Assembly: GCA_944393465.1 (NCBI GenBank) | Contig: CALYAG010000001.1 | Span: forward strand, 65,709 to 129,708 | Origin: an uncultured Clostridia bacterium | GTDB lineage: Bacteria; Bacillota; Clostridia; TANB77; CAG-508 | DNA length: 64,000 nucleotides | Direction of reading: 5' to 3' | Shown here: one piece after another, positions 50,816 to 59,747 of the stretch | How the letters are laid out: every line of letters begins with the position of its first letter | Position numbering within the stretch: position 1 is the first letter of the stretch | The notes under the pieces: model-generated | What the model saw: only the letters and a program-made list of their open reading frames with translations | Database searches by the model: none | What the model was told of the DNA's origin: nothing | Program-made: the position numbers and the translations under genes

Positions 50816-51654
50816 AAAAAGACATAAAAGTTTATGCTTTTGTTGGACCATCTGGTACTGGTAAAAGTTATAGAGCTCAAATGGTAGCTGGTGAATATGA
50901 TATTAAATATATTATTGATGATGGAATTTTAGTTAAAAATAATGATATAGTAGCAGGTACATCAGCTAAAAAAGCACCTACAAAAATTGAAACAATTAAG
51001 AGAGCTTTGTTTCAAAATGAGGAGCAAAGAAAAGAAATGGTCAAGGCTTTCAATAAGTTAAAGCCTAAATCAGTTTTAATACTTGGTACATCAGATAAAA
51101 TGGTAAAAGAAATAGCAAAAAATCTTGAATTGCCTCAAATAGAAAAAACCATTTATATAACAGATGTAGCAACAGAAGAAGAAATTAATAATGCAAGAAG
51201 AGTAAGAACCACCGAAGGCAAACATGTTATACCTGTTCCAACATTTGAAATAAAAAAAGACTTTTCAGGATTTTTGCTAGACCCACTTCAAATATTTAAA
51301 TCAAAGGGAAGTGGAGAAAAGCCATATATATCTGAAAAATCTATTATAAGACCTACTTTTAGTTATATGGGAAATTATACAATATCAGATACTGTATTTA
51401 GACAAATTATTGAATACATTGCATCAAAAACAGATTCCATAACTAGCATAATTAGAGTAAGAGTTAATAAAACTGAAAACGGACCTTCTATTTATGTGGA
51501 AGCAGAAGTTAAATATGGATTTAATTTGATGACTGAGCTAAAAAAGTTCAAGGAAAAATGTATTAGAGAAATTGAAAGACAAACAACCATGAATGTGGTG
51601 GAGATGAAAGTTATTGCTAAAAAGCTTACTTTGCCAGATTTGTTTGAAAAGTAA
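50812..51654 (+). CDS. P-loop ATPase with C-terminal Asp23/Gls24-like domain
   Basis: A 280-aa protein. VYAFVGPSGTGKSYRAQMVA is a Walker A motif at residues about 6-25; the nucleotide-binding region runs to about 170. Residues about 185-270 (ISEKSIIRPTFSYMGNYTIS, then VRVNKTENGPSIYVEAEVKY) look like an Asp23/Gls24-type alkaline-shock domain. I know of this arrangement in Clostridia without an assigned function. It stands directly before cmk-plsC, perhaps in an envelope-lipid operon. Confidence 0.7.
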   Translation: MKKDIKVYAFVGPSGTGKSYRAQMVAGEYDIKYIIDDGILVKNNDIVAGTSAKKAPTKIETIKRALFQNEEQRKEMVKAFNKLKPKSVLILGTSDKMVKEIAKNLELPQIEKTIYITDVATEEEINNARRVRTTEGKHVIPVPTFEIKKDFSGFLLDPLQIFKSKGSGEKPYISEKSIIRPTFSYMGNYTISDTVFRQIIEYIASKTDSITSIIRVRVNKTENGPSIYVEAEVKYGFNLMTELKKFKEKCIREIERQTTMNVVEMKVIAKKLTLPDLFEK

Positions 51655-51685
51655 AATAAAAAATCAAAAGAAAGGAAAAATTAAA

Positions 51686-52978
51686 ATGTCATTTATTGTA
51701 GCAGTTGATGGACCTTCTGGAACAGGAAAGGGTACAATTACAAAATTAGTTGCAGAAAAATTCGGCTTTCAATATTTAGATACGGGAGCAATGTATAGAT
51801 GTGTAACTCTAAAACTTCTTAATGAAAAAATAAGTATTGAAGATACAGAAAAAATAGAGAAAATTTTAAAAGACATAAAAATAGAACTTGATGGAGATAA
51901 AATTTATTTAGACGGGAAAGATGTTTCTAGGAGAATAAGGGAAGAAGATGTTACAAATAATGTATCTCAGGTATCACATATTCCAATTGTAAGAACTAGT
52001 ATGGTTGAGCTTCAAAGAAGAATATCAGAAGGGAAAGATGTTATTTTAGATGGTAGAGATATTGGAACAAATGTATTCCCAAATGCAGAGGTCAAAATTT
52101 ATCTTGACGCATCAACTGAAGAAAGGGCCAAAAGAAGATTTAAGCAAAATCAAGAAAAAGGCATAGATATTCCATTTGAAGAAGTAAAGAAAAATATTGA
52201 ATTTAGAGATAATAATGATAAAAACAGTACTGTTGGAGCACTTAAAAAAGCTGATGATGCTGTTTACATAGATACAACAAAACTTAGCATAAAACAAGTA
52301 GAAAGAAAAGTTGTTAAGGTTATAAAAAAGAAACAAAAATTAGTTAAAAAAATAGAAAACGCATATGTTATGACAAAAGAAACAGGTTTAAAAAGTTTTA
52401 CTAGAGGATTTGTTAAAGGCTTTTTAGGATTACTATACAGAATAGTATACAGACCAAAAGTTGTTGGGTTAGAGAACTTTCCTAAAGATGAAGGATTTAT
52501 TATATGTTCTAAACACATAAATTATTTAGATGCGGCAGGGATAATTTTACTTAATAAAAAGCCTATAAGATTTATAGCAAAAGCAGATTTATACAGATTT
52601 GGGATACTATCATGGCTAGGACATTTATTTAATATTATTCCTGTAAAGAGAGATAGTGGAGATATTAATTCAGTAAAATTATGCCTAAAAGCACTAAAAA
52701 ATAAAGAGGTGCTAGGTATATTTCCAGAAGGAACAAGAAAAGGTTTAGAAAAACATATGAAGGTTAAAAACGGAGCAGTTTTCTTAGCAGAAAAGGCAAA
52801 AGTAAAAATTGTTCCTGTTGGAATACAAGGTTCATTTAAACCTTTTACGAAAATAACATTTAATTATGGCAAGCCAATTGATATACATAGTTTCAAAAGT
52901 GATGATCCAGATTGGTTAGATAAAGCAAGTGAAAAGGTAATGGATGATATCATTATGTTGACAAAGGAAAAAGTTTAA
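51686..52978 (+). CDS. cmk: Bifunctional cytidylate kinase / 1-acyl-glycerol-3-phosphate acyltransferase
   Basis: A 430-aa fusion. Residues about 1-215 are cytidylate kinase: FIVAVDGPSGTGKGTITKLV, YLDTGAMYRCVTL, ILDGRDIGTNVFP and FRDNNDKNSTVGAL. A basic linker leads to a PlsC-type acyltransferase (about 245-430): FIICSKHINYLDAAGI is a shifted form of the HxxxxD motif (KHINYLD), and GIFPEGTRKGLE is the EGTR motif. Cmk makes CDP and PlsC makes phosphatidic acid, which then consumes CTP, so the fusion links two steps toward CDP-diacylglycerol. ATG 51686 follows AAAGGA. Confidence 0.92.
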   Translation: MSFIVAVDGPSGTGKGTITKLVAEKFGFQYLDTGAMYRCVTLKLLNEKISIEDTEKIEKILKDIKIELDGDKIYLDGKDVSRRIREEDVTNNVSQVSHIPIVRTSMVELQRRISEGKDVILDGRDIGTNVFPNAEVKIYLDASTEERAKRRFKQNQEKGIDIPFEEVKKNIEFRDNNDKNSTVGALKKADDAVYIDTTKLSIKQVERKVVKVIKKKQKLVKKIENAYVMTKETGLKSFTRGFVKGFLGLLYRIVYRPKVVGLENFPKDEGFIICSKHINYLDAAGIILLNKKPIRFIAKADLYRFGILSWLGHLFNIIPVKRDSGDINSVKLCLKALKNKEVLGIFPEGTRKGLEKHMKVKNGAVFLAEKAKVKIVPVGIQGSFKPFTKITFNYGKPIDIHSFKSDDPDWLDKASEKVMDDIIMLTKEKV

Positions 52979-53093
52979 TATATAATATAATAGTTATAAA
53001 TTATAATTGTTTAGTATAAAAATATAGTTATTTCAATTTTATGATATATTAAATAATTAATAAAAGCAATTTTTAAAAGGAATGGTAAAATTA

Positions 53094-54167
53094 ATGAATG
53101 AAGAAAATATTTCTTTTGAAGAATTATTAAATAATTCAATGAAGAACGAAAAACTTGGAAAAGTAGTTGAAGGAACTGTTATTAGCATTACAAAAAATGG
53201 TGAAGTAATAGTTGACTTAAATTATAAAGCTGATGGCATAATTCCTAGAGGTGAGTATTCATATAATCTTGAAGAAAATCCTTTAAATGAATTAAAGCCA
53301 GGAGATAAAATTACAGCAGATGTCATTAAACTTAATGATGGTCAAGGAAATGTACTTTTATCTTGTAAAAAGCGTAAAAGAATTGAAGCCAGAAAAGAAT
53401 TTGAAGAAAAAGTTAAAAATAATGAAACCTTTGATGAGACTGTTTTAGAAAAAAATGATAAAGGATTAGTTGTAGATTATAAAGGAATAAGAATATTTAT
53501 TCCTCATTCGCTATCTTGTAATCAAACAGAAAGAGTCAAATTTAGAGTAATTGAATATAATCCAAAAGAACATAGAATAATTGGTTCAGCAAAAGTTTTA
53601 CTTGATGAAGAAAAGAAGAAAAAAGAAGATGAATTCTGGTCTACAGCAGAAGTTGGCAAAACTTACAAAGGTGTTGTTAATAGCATTTGCTCATATGGAG
53701 CTTTTATAGATATTGATGGAGTTCAAGGATTACTTCATGTGTCTGAAATGTCTTGGGAAAGAGATGCTAACCCAAATGATATTTTAAAACAAGGGCAAGA
53801 AATTAATGTTAAAATAAAGGCATTGGATAAAGAAAATAAAAGAATGCAACTTATTTATGAAGAAAAAGGCGAAGATCCTTGGAAAAAGGCAAACTACAAA
53901 GTTGGCGACATAGTAAAAGTTAAAATTAAAAAATTAATGCCTTTTGGAGCATTTGCAGAACTTGAAAAAGGAATTGAAGGCTTAATACATATTTCACAAA
54001 TTTGTGAAGAAAGAATCACTAAACCAGAAGAAAAACTAAAAGTCGGACAAAAAGTAAATGCAAAAATAATAGATGTAGATTTAGAAAATAAAAAGATTGA
54101 ACTTTCTGTAAAAGAACTTGAAGGTACAAGCAATGAATATAATAGTGAAGAAGATAATAACAAATAA
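53094..54167 (+). CDS. rpsA: S1-domain RNA-binding protein (RpsA-like)
   Basis: A protein of about 357 aa with four S1-like repeats: about residues 15-85 (GKVVEGTVISITKNGEVIVD), a degenerate one at about 100-165, then about 190-255 (GKTYKGVVNSICSYGAFIDI) and about 272-345 (GDIVKVKIKKLMPFGAFAEL). The first two repeats are the ribosome-binding type. It follows cmk, as rpsA does in many Firmicutes; ispH is missing between them. ATG 53094 is chosen because AAAAGGA abuts the ATG at 53082. Confidence 0.85.
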   Translation: MNEENISFEELLNNSMKNEKLGKVVEGTVISITKNGEVIVDLNYKADGIIPRGEYSYNLEENPLNELKPGDKITADVIKLNDGQGNVLLSCKKRKRIEARKEFEEKVKNNETFDETVLEKNDKGLVVDYKGIRIFIPHSLSCNQTERVKFRVIEYNPKEHRIIGSAKVLLDEEKKKKEDEFWSTAEVGKTYKGVVNSICSYGAFIDIDGVQGLLHVSEMSWERDANPNDILKQGQEINVKIKALDKENKRMQLIYEEKGEDPWKKANYKVGDIVKVKIKKLMPFGAFAELEKGIEGLIHISQICEERITKPEEKLKVGQKVNAKIIDVDLENKKIELSVKELEGTSNEYNSEEDNNK

Positions 54168-54203
54168 ATTTAATTACGCACAAAGCAATGTCAAATATAA
54201 ATT

Positions 54204-54235
54204 AGAGAATTGAAAGAAAACTTTCAATTCTCTAT
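54204..54235. terminator. Perfect hairpin between the S1 gene and typA
   Basis: AGAGAATTGAAAG pairs fully with CTTTCAATTCTCT around an AAAA loop. There is no good T run, so it may be a weak terminator or an RNA-stability element. Confidence 0.5.
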
Positions 54236-54267
54236 CATACTGTAAATCTAATTAGGGGGAAAATAAA

Positions 54268-56088
54268 ATGATAAACGAAAAAATAAGAAATATAGCAATA
54301 ATTGCACACGTTGACCATGGTAAAACAACATTAGTTGACGCATTATTAAAACAAAGCCATGTATTTAGAGAAAATGAACAAGTTGGAGAAAGAATAATGG
54401 ACTCTAATGATTTGGAAAAAGAGAGAGGAATCACTATTCTTTCAAAAAACACATCAGTAATGTATAATGGAGTAAAAATAAACATTGTAGATACTCCAGG
54501 ACATGCTGACTTTGAAGGTGAAGTTGAAAGAGTTTTAAAAACAGTTGATGGTGTTTTACTTGTAGTTGATGCATTTGATGGACCAATGCCTCAAACAAGA
54601 GAAGTTTTAAAGAAATCTTTAGCACTAAATTTACAACCAATAGTTGTAATAAATAAAATAGATAGACCAGGAGCAAACCCACTAAAAACCGTTGATAAAG
54701 TGCTAGAATTATTCATGGACTTAAATGCAACTGATGAACAATTAGACTTTCCTGTTATATATGCATCAGCCAAAAATGGAATTGCAAAAATGAATTTAAA
54801 TGATGAAAGCGACAACATCACATGTATATTTGATACTATTATAAATTACATAAAACCACCAAAATGTGAAATAGATGGACCAATGCAAATGTTAGTATCT
54901 AACATAGACTATGATGATTATTTAGGAAGAATAGCTATAGGTAGAGTTGAAAGGGGAACAATAAAAGCTGGTCAAGCAGTTAGTATTTGCAAAGAAGACA
55001 AGACAACTCAAGGAAAACTTGCAAAACTATTTACATATGAAGGACTAAAAAGAGTTGAAGCAGAAGAAATTAAAGCTGGAGATATAGTTGCAGTTTCTGG
55101 TATTCCTGATATAAATATAGGTGATACTATTTGTGATTTAGATCATCCAGAAAAAATCCCATTTGTAAATATAGACGAACCAACAGTTTCAATGACATTT
55201 AGTGTTAATGATGGACCACTAGCTGGTAAAGAAGGAAAATTCGTTACATCAAGACATATTAGAGATAGACTATTTAAAGAACTTGAAAGAAATGTTTCAT
55301 TAAGAGTAAAAGAAACAGATAAAGCAGAAAGTTTTGAAGTATGTGGTAGAGGAGAATTACACTTATCTATATTAATCGAAAATATGAGAAGAGAAGGATT
55401 TGAACTTTTAGTATCTCGTCCAAAAGTTATATTCAAAGATATAGATGGAGTAAAATGCGAACCGATTGAAACACTTAGCGTAAATGTACCAGATGACAGT
55501 GTTGGAAATGTTATAGAAAAATTAGGTAGAAGAAAAGCGGAAATGATTAATATGGAACCAGCAGAACCAGGACATACAAAAATAGAATTTGACATTCCAG
55601 CAAGAGGACTTATAGGATACAGAACAGATTTCTTAACAGATACAAAAGGTGAAGGAACAATGTCAAGCGTATTCAAAGATTACGAACCATATAAAGGAGA
55701 AATTCAATCAAGAACAAGAGGTGTGCTAGTAGCATTTGAAGCAGGAACATCAATCACTTATGGTCTATATAATGCTCAATTAAGAGGAGAACTTTTAATT
55801 GGACCAGGTGTAGAAGTTTACGAAGGAATGATAGTAGGTATAAACTCAAGAAATGAAGATATTTCTATAAACGTATGTAAAGAAAAACACTTAACTAATA
55901 CAAGAGCATCAGGCTCAGACGATGCACTTCGTCTAGTTCCACCACTAAAAATGTCACTAGAACAATCAATCGAATTTATAGCAGATGACGAGCTAGTTGA
56001 AGTAACTCCAAAAAATATCAGATTAAGAAAGAAAATATTAGACACAAAAACTAGAGAAAGACAGGCAAAGAGAGCTCAAAACGACTAA
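54268..56088 (+). CDS. typA: Ribosome-associated GTPase TypA/BipA
   Basis: A 606-aa translational GTPase. G-domain motifs: IIAHVDHGKTTLVDALL (G1), ERGITI (G2), VDTPGHADFEGEVE (G3) and VVINKIDRPGA (G4). An EF-G-like domain II, III and V arrangement follows (CGRGELHLSILIENMRREGF) and the TypA-specific C-terminal region ends at LRKKILDTKTRERQ. It assists 50S assembly and growth under stress or cold. Confidence 0.95.
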   Translation: MINEKIRNIAIIAHVDHGKTTLVDALLKQSHVFRENEQVGERIMDSNDLEKERGITILSKNTSVMYNGVKINIVDTPGHADFEGEVERVLKTVDGVLLVVDAFDGPMPQTREVLKKSLALNLQPIVVINKIDRPGANPLKTVDKVLELFMDLNATDEQLDFPVIYASAKNGIAKMNLNDESDNITCIFDTIINYIKPPKCEIDGPMQMLVSNIDYDDYLGRIAIGRVERGTIKAGQAVSICKEDKTTQGKLAKLFTYEGLKRVEAEEIKAGDIVAVSGIPDINIGDTICDLDHPEKIPFVNIDEPTVSMTFSVNDGPLAGKEGKFVTSRHIRDRLFKELERNVSLRVKETDKAESFEVCGRGELHLSILIENMRREGFELLVSRPKVIFKDIDGVKCEPIETLSVNVPDDSVGNVIEKLGRRKAEMINMEPAEPGHTKIEFDIPARGLIGYRTDFLTDTKGEGTMSSVFKDYEPYKGEIQSRTRGVLVAFEAGTSITYGLYNAQLRGELLIGPGVEVYEGMIVGINSRNEDISINVCKEKHLTNTRASGSDDALRLVPPLKMSLEQSIEFIADDELVEVTPKNIRLRKKILDTKTRERQAKRAQND

Positions 56089-56096
56089 TATTTTAT

Positions 56097-56248
56097 CAGT
56101 TGGGGACGGTCCTTTTTCGAAAAATTTTCAGTTGGGGACGGTCCTTTTTTGAAAAATTTTCACTTGGGGACGGTCCTTTTTCGAAAAATTTTCAGTTGGG
56201 GACGGTCCTTTTTTGAAAAAATTTTCATTTAAGGACCGTCCCCAACTG
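56097..56248. repeat. Array of four 32-bp GGGGACGGTCC repeats plus one inverted copy
   Basis: Direct units start at 56097, 56129, 56161 and 56193, each CAGTTGGGGACGGTCCTTTT and then a TTGAAAAATTTT-like spacer. One copy in reverse (AAGGACCGTCCCCAACTG) lies at 56231-56248. Any direct copy can pair with the inverted one. The same unit occurs at 47641, 47791, 60819 and 60855. There are no unique spacers, so it is not a CRISPR array. Confidence 0.92.
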
Positions 56249-56267
56249 AAAAAAGATAGGAGAAAAA

Positions 56268-56858
56268 ATGAATCTAGAAGAAATAAAAGAAAAAGCACTA
56301 AATGAGCATATTCCAATAATAATGGATGACACTTTAGAAGTAATTGAAAATATTATGAAAGAAATAAGACCAACAGCAATTTTAGAAATAGGAACAGCTG
56401 TTGGCTATTCTGCTATATGTTTTTCAAAGTTTCTTGAAAAAGGTGGATTTATTGATACAATAGAAAGAGACAAAGAAAGAATAAAAGAAGCCAAAGAAAA
56501 CATAAAAATTGTAGAAGAAGATAAAACCATAAATATTTTAGAAGGGGATGCTGTTGAAATTCTTCCAACTATCAATAAAAAATATGATATGGTATTTATA
56601 GATGCTGCAAAAGGTAAATATCCATTTTTTTTAGAGCAAGCTCTAAGACTTATAAAAGATGATGGAATAATATTTGCAGATAATATTTTATACAAAGGTT
56701 ATGTTATGAGTGATTATAATAAGCATAAACAACGTACTGCTGTAACTCATTTACGTGAATATATAAAACTTACAACAGATAATCCTAAACTAGATACTCA
56801 AATCTTGGAAGTAGGAGATGGATTAGCTATAACTAGGTTAAAAAATAGCTTGAAATAA
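56268..56858 (+). CDS. trmR: SAM-dependent O-methyltransferase (TrmR/YrrM-like)
   Basis: A 196-aa class I methyltransferase of the O-methyltransferase family 3: ILEIGTAVGYSAICFSKFL (SAM loop), DTIERDKERIKEAKENI, YDMVFIDAAKGKYPFFLEQA (metal-binding Asp) and FADNILYKG. In Bacillus subtilis the YrrM/TrmR member methylates 5-hydroxyuridine in tRNA, and this protein fits its size and motifs. A small-molecule substrate is the alternative. Confidence 0.8.
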   Translation: MNLEEIKEKALNEHIPIIMDDTLEVIENIMKEIRPTAILEIGTAVGYSAICFSKFLEKGGFIDTIERDKERIKEAKENIKIVEEDKTINILEGDAVEILPTINKKYDMVFIDAAKGKYPFFLEQALRLIKDDGIIFADNILYKGYVMSDYNKHKQRTAVTHLREYIKLTTDNPKLDTQILEVGDGLAITRLKNSLK

Positions 56859-56963
56859 TATATTGAACATGATAAAATGTTTTTGTAGAAATTGTTTAAA
56901 TTGGTAATCTGCTATTATATCTACTTGATTTGCTTTACAAACTAAATGATAGGAGATAAAAAC

Positions 56964-57242
56964 ATGGAAAAACTTATAGAACTTGCTAATGCAATAAAAT
57001 ACATTAATGTTGTTTTTGGTGTGTTCTTTGTTATTCTTGCTTTTGCAATAGTTTCTTGTTTTAAACAAAACAATAAGGCTGATGCTTACGAAATACAAAA
57101 ATGGATTTTCTATATTGGAGTTGTAGCAATTATATTGGATATTATTTGGACCGTTATAGGGATATTTAACGATGTCTCAATTACTATACCCATAGTTTGT
57201 ATTGTAATTTGGGTGTTTATTTGTTTGCTATCTAAAAAGTAA
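56964..57242 (+). CDS. Small membrane protein (92 aa)
   Basis: A protein with three predicted membrane segments (about residues 11-33, 45-68 and 70-88) and a short polar loop (QNNKADAYEIQKW). The start MEKLIELANAIKYINVVFGV has AGGAGAT upstream; an earlier in-frame start at 56946 overlaps that site. Not recognised. Confidence 0.6.
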   Translation: MEKLIELANAIKYINVVFGVFFVILAFAIVSCFKQNNKADAYEIQKWIFYIGVVAIILDIIWTVIGIFNDVSITIPIVCIVIWVFICLLSKK

Positions 57243-57288
57243 TAAGCAAAGAAAGCAGATAACCAATTCAAAAAGAAAACTTTTTCTT

Positions 57289-57312
57289 CCCTCGAAAGAG
57301 GGGATTTTTTAT
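57289..57312 (+). terminator. Terminator after the small membrane protein
   Basis: CCCTC (57289-57293), loop GAAA, GAGGG (57298-57302), then GATTTTTTATTTT. A GNRA tetraloop and T run make it convincing. Confidence 0.8.
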
Positions 57313-57801
57313 TTTATAATATAATGTTGGCAATAATTTGAAAAAAATTTTTATATATTTATATAAAGGTTGTGTATTGTGGAACAAATAATATGAATAT
57401 AATAATAGATACTTAGATATAATATTAATATAGAAAATAAAACTGAATATAAACAGACAATAGACCAAAGAAAAAAATATAAAATAACTTATAATGAAAG
57501 ATATGTTTTTTGTTTAATTAATAATTAATATAAAACAATTAACTATATAGAAAGAACTTACTTAAAAAATGGTGTAGCTTTAAACTAAATATTTAGCTTG
57601 AAGCTACACCATTAAATCATACTTGTTGCATGTCCGAACTTAAAACGTAAAGCTTAGTTATCCTTTGGGCGAAAAATTGTAAACAGTAATAACAAATAAG
57701 TGCTTAAATATCTAATAGTATAGCAATTTTGGCATTGACTATCAAATATTATAATGATATTATTATCCAAAAGAATTTTGTTTAAAGTTATGGAGTTAGT
57801 A
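57313..57801. other. Gene-free AT-rich region with one strong hairpin
   Basis: About 490 bp without a credible gene. It contains a 12-bp stem ATGGTGTAGCTT / AAGCTACACCAT at about 57569-57613 with a loop rich in A and T. A possible promoter TTGACT (57735-57740) with TATAAT (57749-57754) lies before the kinase gene. The rest shows no pattern to me. Confidence 0.5.
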
Positions 57802-58590
57802 ATGAATGATAATAATTTAGAAAAGATTCTAAAAGAAAGCTATGAAATTCAAATAAATGATATAACAAAAAATTCTGACTCTACTGATGGTAATGTTTAT
57901 TTAATTGAAAGTGAAAATAGCAAATACATTTTTAAAATCTATGATAATTTGGAACATACACAATCAATGATAAACTTACATAATTTCTTAAATGAAAACA
58001 ATTTCTATGTACCTAAAATTATACCAACAAAAAATAAAGAATATTATAAAAAATATGATGATAATTACATTGTAATGTATTCTTTTTTAGAAGGTAGTCA
58101 ATTAAAAAATAAAATTCAAACAATTGAAAGTGAAGCCATTTCAAAACTTGCTAAAGAAATACGTAGACTACATGACTTAACGGTTAATGTAAATTTTAAT
58201 TTAAACACGATTGAATTTAATATTGGACAAGAATTTGAAAGAAAATCAATTTTGCATTTTGATTTAACAAAGGATAATATCTTTATAAATAAAGATAAAA
58301 TTGGGTTTATAGACTTTGATGATGCAAAATTCGGTCCATCAATATATGATGTGGCAATAACAATATCATTATTATTCTTATCCAAAAACAGAGGAGCCGA
58401 ATTGGATAAAGTAAAAATATTTATTGAGTCTTATTATGAAAATGACATCCAAAATAAAGAAATTGATCTACCATATATAAAAAATATTGCATTAAAGTGG
58501 ATTGACTATATACTTACCCAAAATAGTTTTGATACTTCTACAAATGAAAGTTTTGAAGTAAAGAAAAAACTGATAGAAGAATATTTATAG
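57802..58590 (+). CDS. Aminoglycoside phosphotransferase-family kinase
   Basis: A 262-aa kinase-like protein. It has an N-lobe (GNVYLIESENSKYIFKIYDN), the catalytic loop ILHFDLTKDNIFI (Brenner motif HxDxxxxN) and the metal-binding IDFDDAKFGPSIYDVA. The family includes antibiotic kinases, choline/homoserine kinases and others; the substrate cannot be told. ATG 57802 has TGGAG 6 nt upstream. It is followed after 25 bp by a Nudix gene. Confidence 0.75.
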   Translation: MNDNNLEKILKESYEIQINDITKNSDSTDGNVYLIESENSKYIFKIYDNLEHTQSMINLHNFLNENNFYVPKIIPTKNKEYYKKYDDNYIVMYSFLEGSQLKNKIQTIESEAISKLAKEIRRLHDLTVNVNFNLNTIEFNIGQEFERKSILHFDLTKDNIFINKDKIGFIDFDDAKFGPSIYDVAITISLLFLSKNRGAELDKVKIFIESYYENDIQNKEIDLPYIKNIALKWIDYILTQNSFDTSTNESFEVKKKLIEEYL

Positions 58591-58615
58591 AATTAACAAA
58601 TTATAGGAGCTATTT

Positions 58616-59020
58616 ATGAAAAAATTGAATTTAATATTAGTTTTGAATAAAGAAGAAACAAAAATACTAATGTGTAAAAGAGAAAAAGAACCATATAAAG
58701 GTCAATATAATCTAGTAGGTGGCAAAGTAGAAGAAAATGAAGATGAGTTAGACGCAGCATATAGAGAATTGCAAGAAGAAACAGGAATAACAAATAAAGA
58801 TATTTTACTAACTAATATTATGAATTTTCAATATAAAGTATTAGACAAAGAATTAGAAATTTATATGGGCAAATTAAATAAAGACGTTGAGTTGATAGAA
58901 GAGATAAATAAACTATATTGGATAGATAAAAATTCTAATTTTTTTGACACAAATAAGTTTGCGGGAGAGGGAATAATTGGTCATATTATAGAGCAAATTA
59001 AGACGTATAATATTAAATAA
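58616..59020 (+). CDS. Nudix hydrolase
   Basis: A 134-aa protein with a complete Nudix box, GKVEENEDELDAAYRELQEE then TGI (GX5EX7REUXEEXGU). The opening LILVLNKEETKILMCKREKE is like MutT/8-oxo-dGTPase relatives. It hydrolyses a nucleoside diphosphate linked to another group; substrate unknown. Confidence 0.85.
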   Translation: MKKLNLILVLNKEETKILMCKREKEPYKGQYNLVGGKVEENEDELDAAYRELQEETGITNKDILLTNIMNFQYKVLDKELEIYMGKLNKDVELIEEINKLYWIDKNSNFFDTNKFAGEGIIGHIIEQIKTYNIK

Positions 59021-59030
59021 AAGAAATCTA

Positions 59031-59059
59031 TTGACAATACGTATAATACGTAGTATAAA
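59031..59059 (+). promoter_or_regulatory. Consensus promoter with a built-in operator for the HicB-like gene
   Basis: TTGACA (59031-59036), 17-bp spacer, TATAAA (59054-59059). The spacer holds a perfect 7-1-7 inverted repeat TACGTATAATACGTA (59038-59052). Such a site between -35 and -10 is a classic position for a repressor, here most likely the HicB-like protein itself. Confidence 0.75.
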
Positions 59060-59081
59060 TATAAATGGTAGGAGGTTAGAA

Positions 59082-59531
59082 ATGAAAGTTATTTATCCAG
59101 TATTATTTTATGAAGAAGAAGATGGAAAATATTCAGTATTTGTACCAGATTTAGCAAAAGCTTTAAATTGCAGTGCATCTACATGTGGAGATAATTTGGA
59201 AGATGCAATGGATATGGCACAAGATTTAATTGCTGGATTAGTATTAGATTCAATTGAAGAAAATGATAAAATACCAGAAGCTAGTAAAATAGAAGACATA
59301 TCTTTTGACGAATTTGAAAAGTGGTTAGATATAAAAGATTGGAACTATGTGTCGAGATTTAAAACATATATTTCAGTGGACATAGGAGTATATTCAAAGA
59401 AATGGAGTAGAGAGCTAATTAAAAAAACAGTAAATATTCCTAAATGGGTAAATACTAAAGCAGAGGAATTGCATATAAATTTTTCCAAAACACTAGAAGA
59501 AGCATTGCTAGAAAAAATTTATAAAAAATAA
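59082..59531 (+). CDS. HicB-like antitoxin protein, without a visible HicA
   Basis: A 149-aa protein with a HicB-type degenerate RNase H fold: MKVIYPVLFYEEEDGKYSVF, VPDLAKALNCSASTCGDNLE and DAMDMAQDLIAGLVLDSIEE. The C-terminal part (TYISVDIGVYSKKWSRELIK to the end) resembles a helix-turn-helix or ribbon-helix-helix DNA-binding tail. ATG 59082 follows TAGGAGG. HicB normally blocks the small RNase toxin HicA, yet no HicA gene precedes or follows it. Confidence 0.75.
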   Translation: MKVIYPVLFYEEEDGKYSVFVPDLAKALNCSASTCGDNLEDAMDMAQDLIAGLVLDSIEENDKIPEASKIEDISFDEFEKWLDIKDWNYVSRFKTYISVDIGVYSKKWSRELIKKTVNIPKWVNTKAEELHINFSKTLEEALLEKIYKK

Positions 59532-59552
59532 AATCTGTTAAATGAAAAAGCG

Positions 59553-59581
59553 TTGAACTTTTTTAGAAAATGTGTTATAAC
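59553..59581 (+). promoter_or_regulatory. Promoter of a candidate small RNA
   Basis: TTGAAC (59553-59558), 17-bp spacer, TATAAC (59576-59581). No start codon with a ribosome site follows within the short unit it drives. Confidence 0.6.
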
Positions 59582-59587
59582 AATAAT

Positions 59588-59666
59588 GAACGGTATCCAA
59601 GAAACTTTTTAAGTCTTGGGTCAGTCAAGGAAGACCTAGAATCTTTTATAGATTCTAGGCTTTTTA
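59588..59666 (+). ncRNA. Candidate small RNA (about 78 nt) ending in a perfect terminator
   Basis: The unit runs from the predicted start of the promoter above to a terminator with stem CCTAGAATCT (59635-59644), loop TTTAT, AGATTCTAGG (59650-59659) and CTTTTT. A first hairpin CCAAGA/TCTTGG lies near 59597-59620. A separate promoter for the next gene lies downstream, so this is not its leader. Function unknown. Confidence 0.5.
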
Positions 59667-59679
59667 GGTAAAAATTACA

Positions 59680-59708
59680 TTGACTAAATATTTCAGTAAT
59701 GATATATT
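59680..59708 (+). promoter_or_regulatory. Promoter of the HD-domain gene
   Basis: TTGACT (59680-59685), 17-bp spacer, TATATT (59703-59708); the ATG is at 59748 with GGGGAGG before it. Confidence 0.7.
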
Positions 59709-59747
59709 ATAAGAAACTTATGAAAACAGAGATGGGGAGGTTTAATA

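Noticed and set aside
54204-54235. Riboswitch ahead of typA
   Set aside because: Only a single simple hairpin is present, with no conserved aptamer-like elements.
56097-56248. CRISPR array suggested by regular 32-bp repeats
   Set aside because: The units are contiguous with near-identical spacer sequence and no unique spacers, one copy is inverted, and no cas genes are present.
59082-59666. Type III toxin-antitoxin system (RNA plus protein)
   Set aside because: The RNA candidate lies after, not before, the protein gene, has no tandem repeats, and the protein is HicB-like and not ToxN-like.
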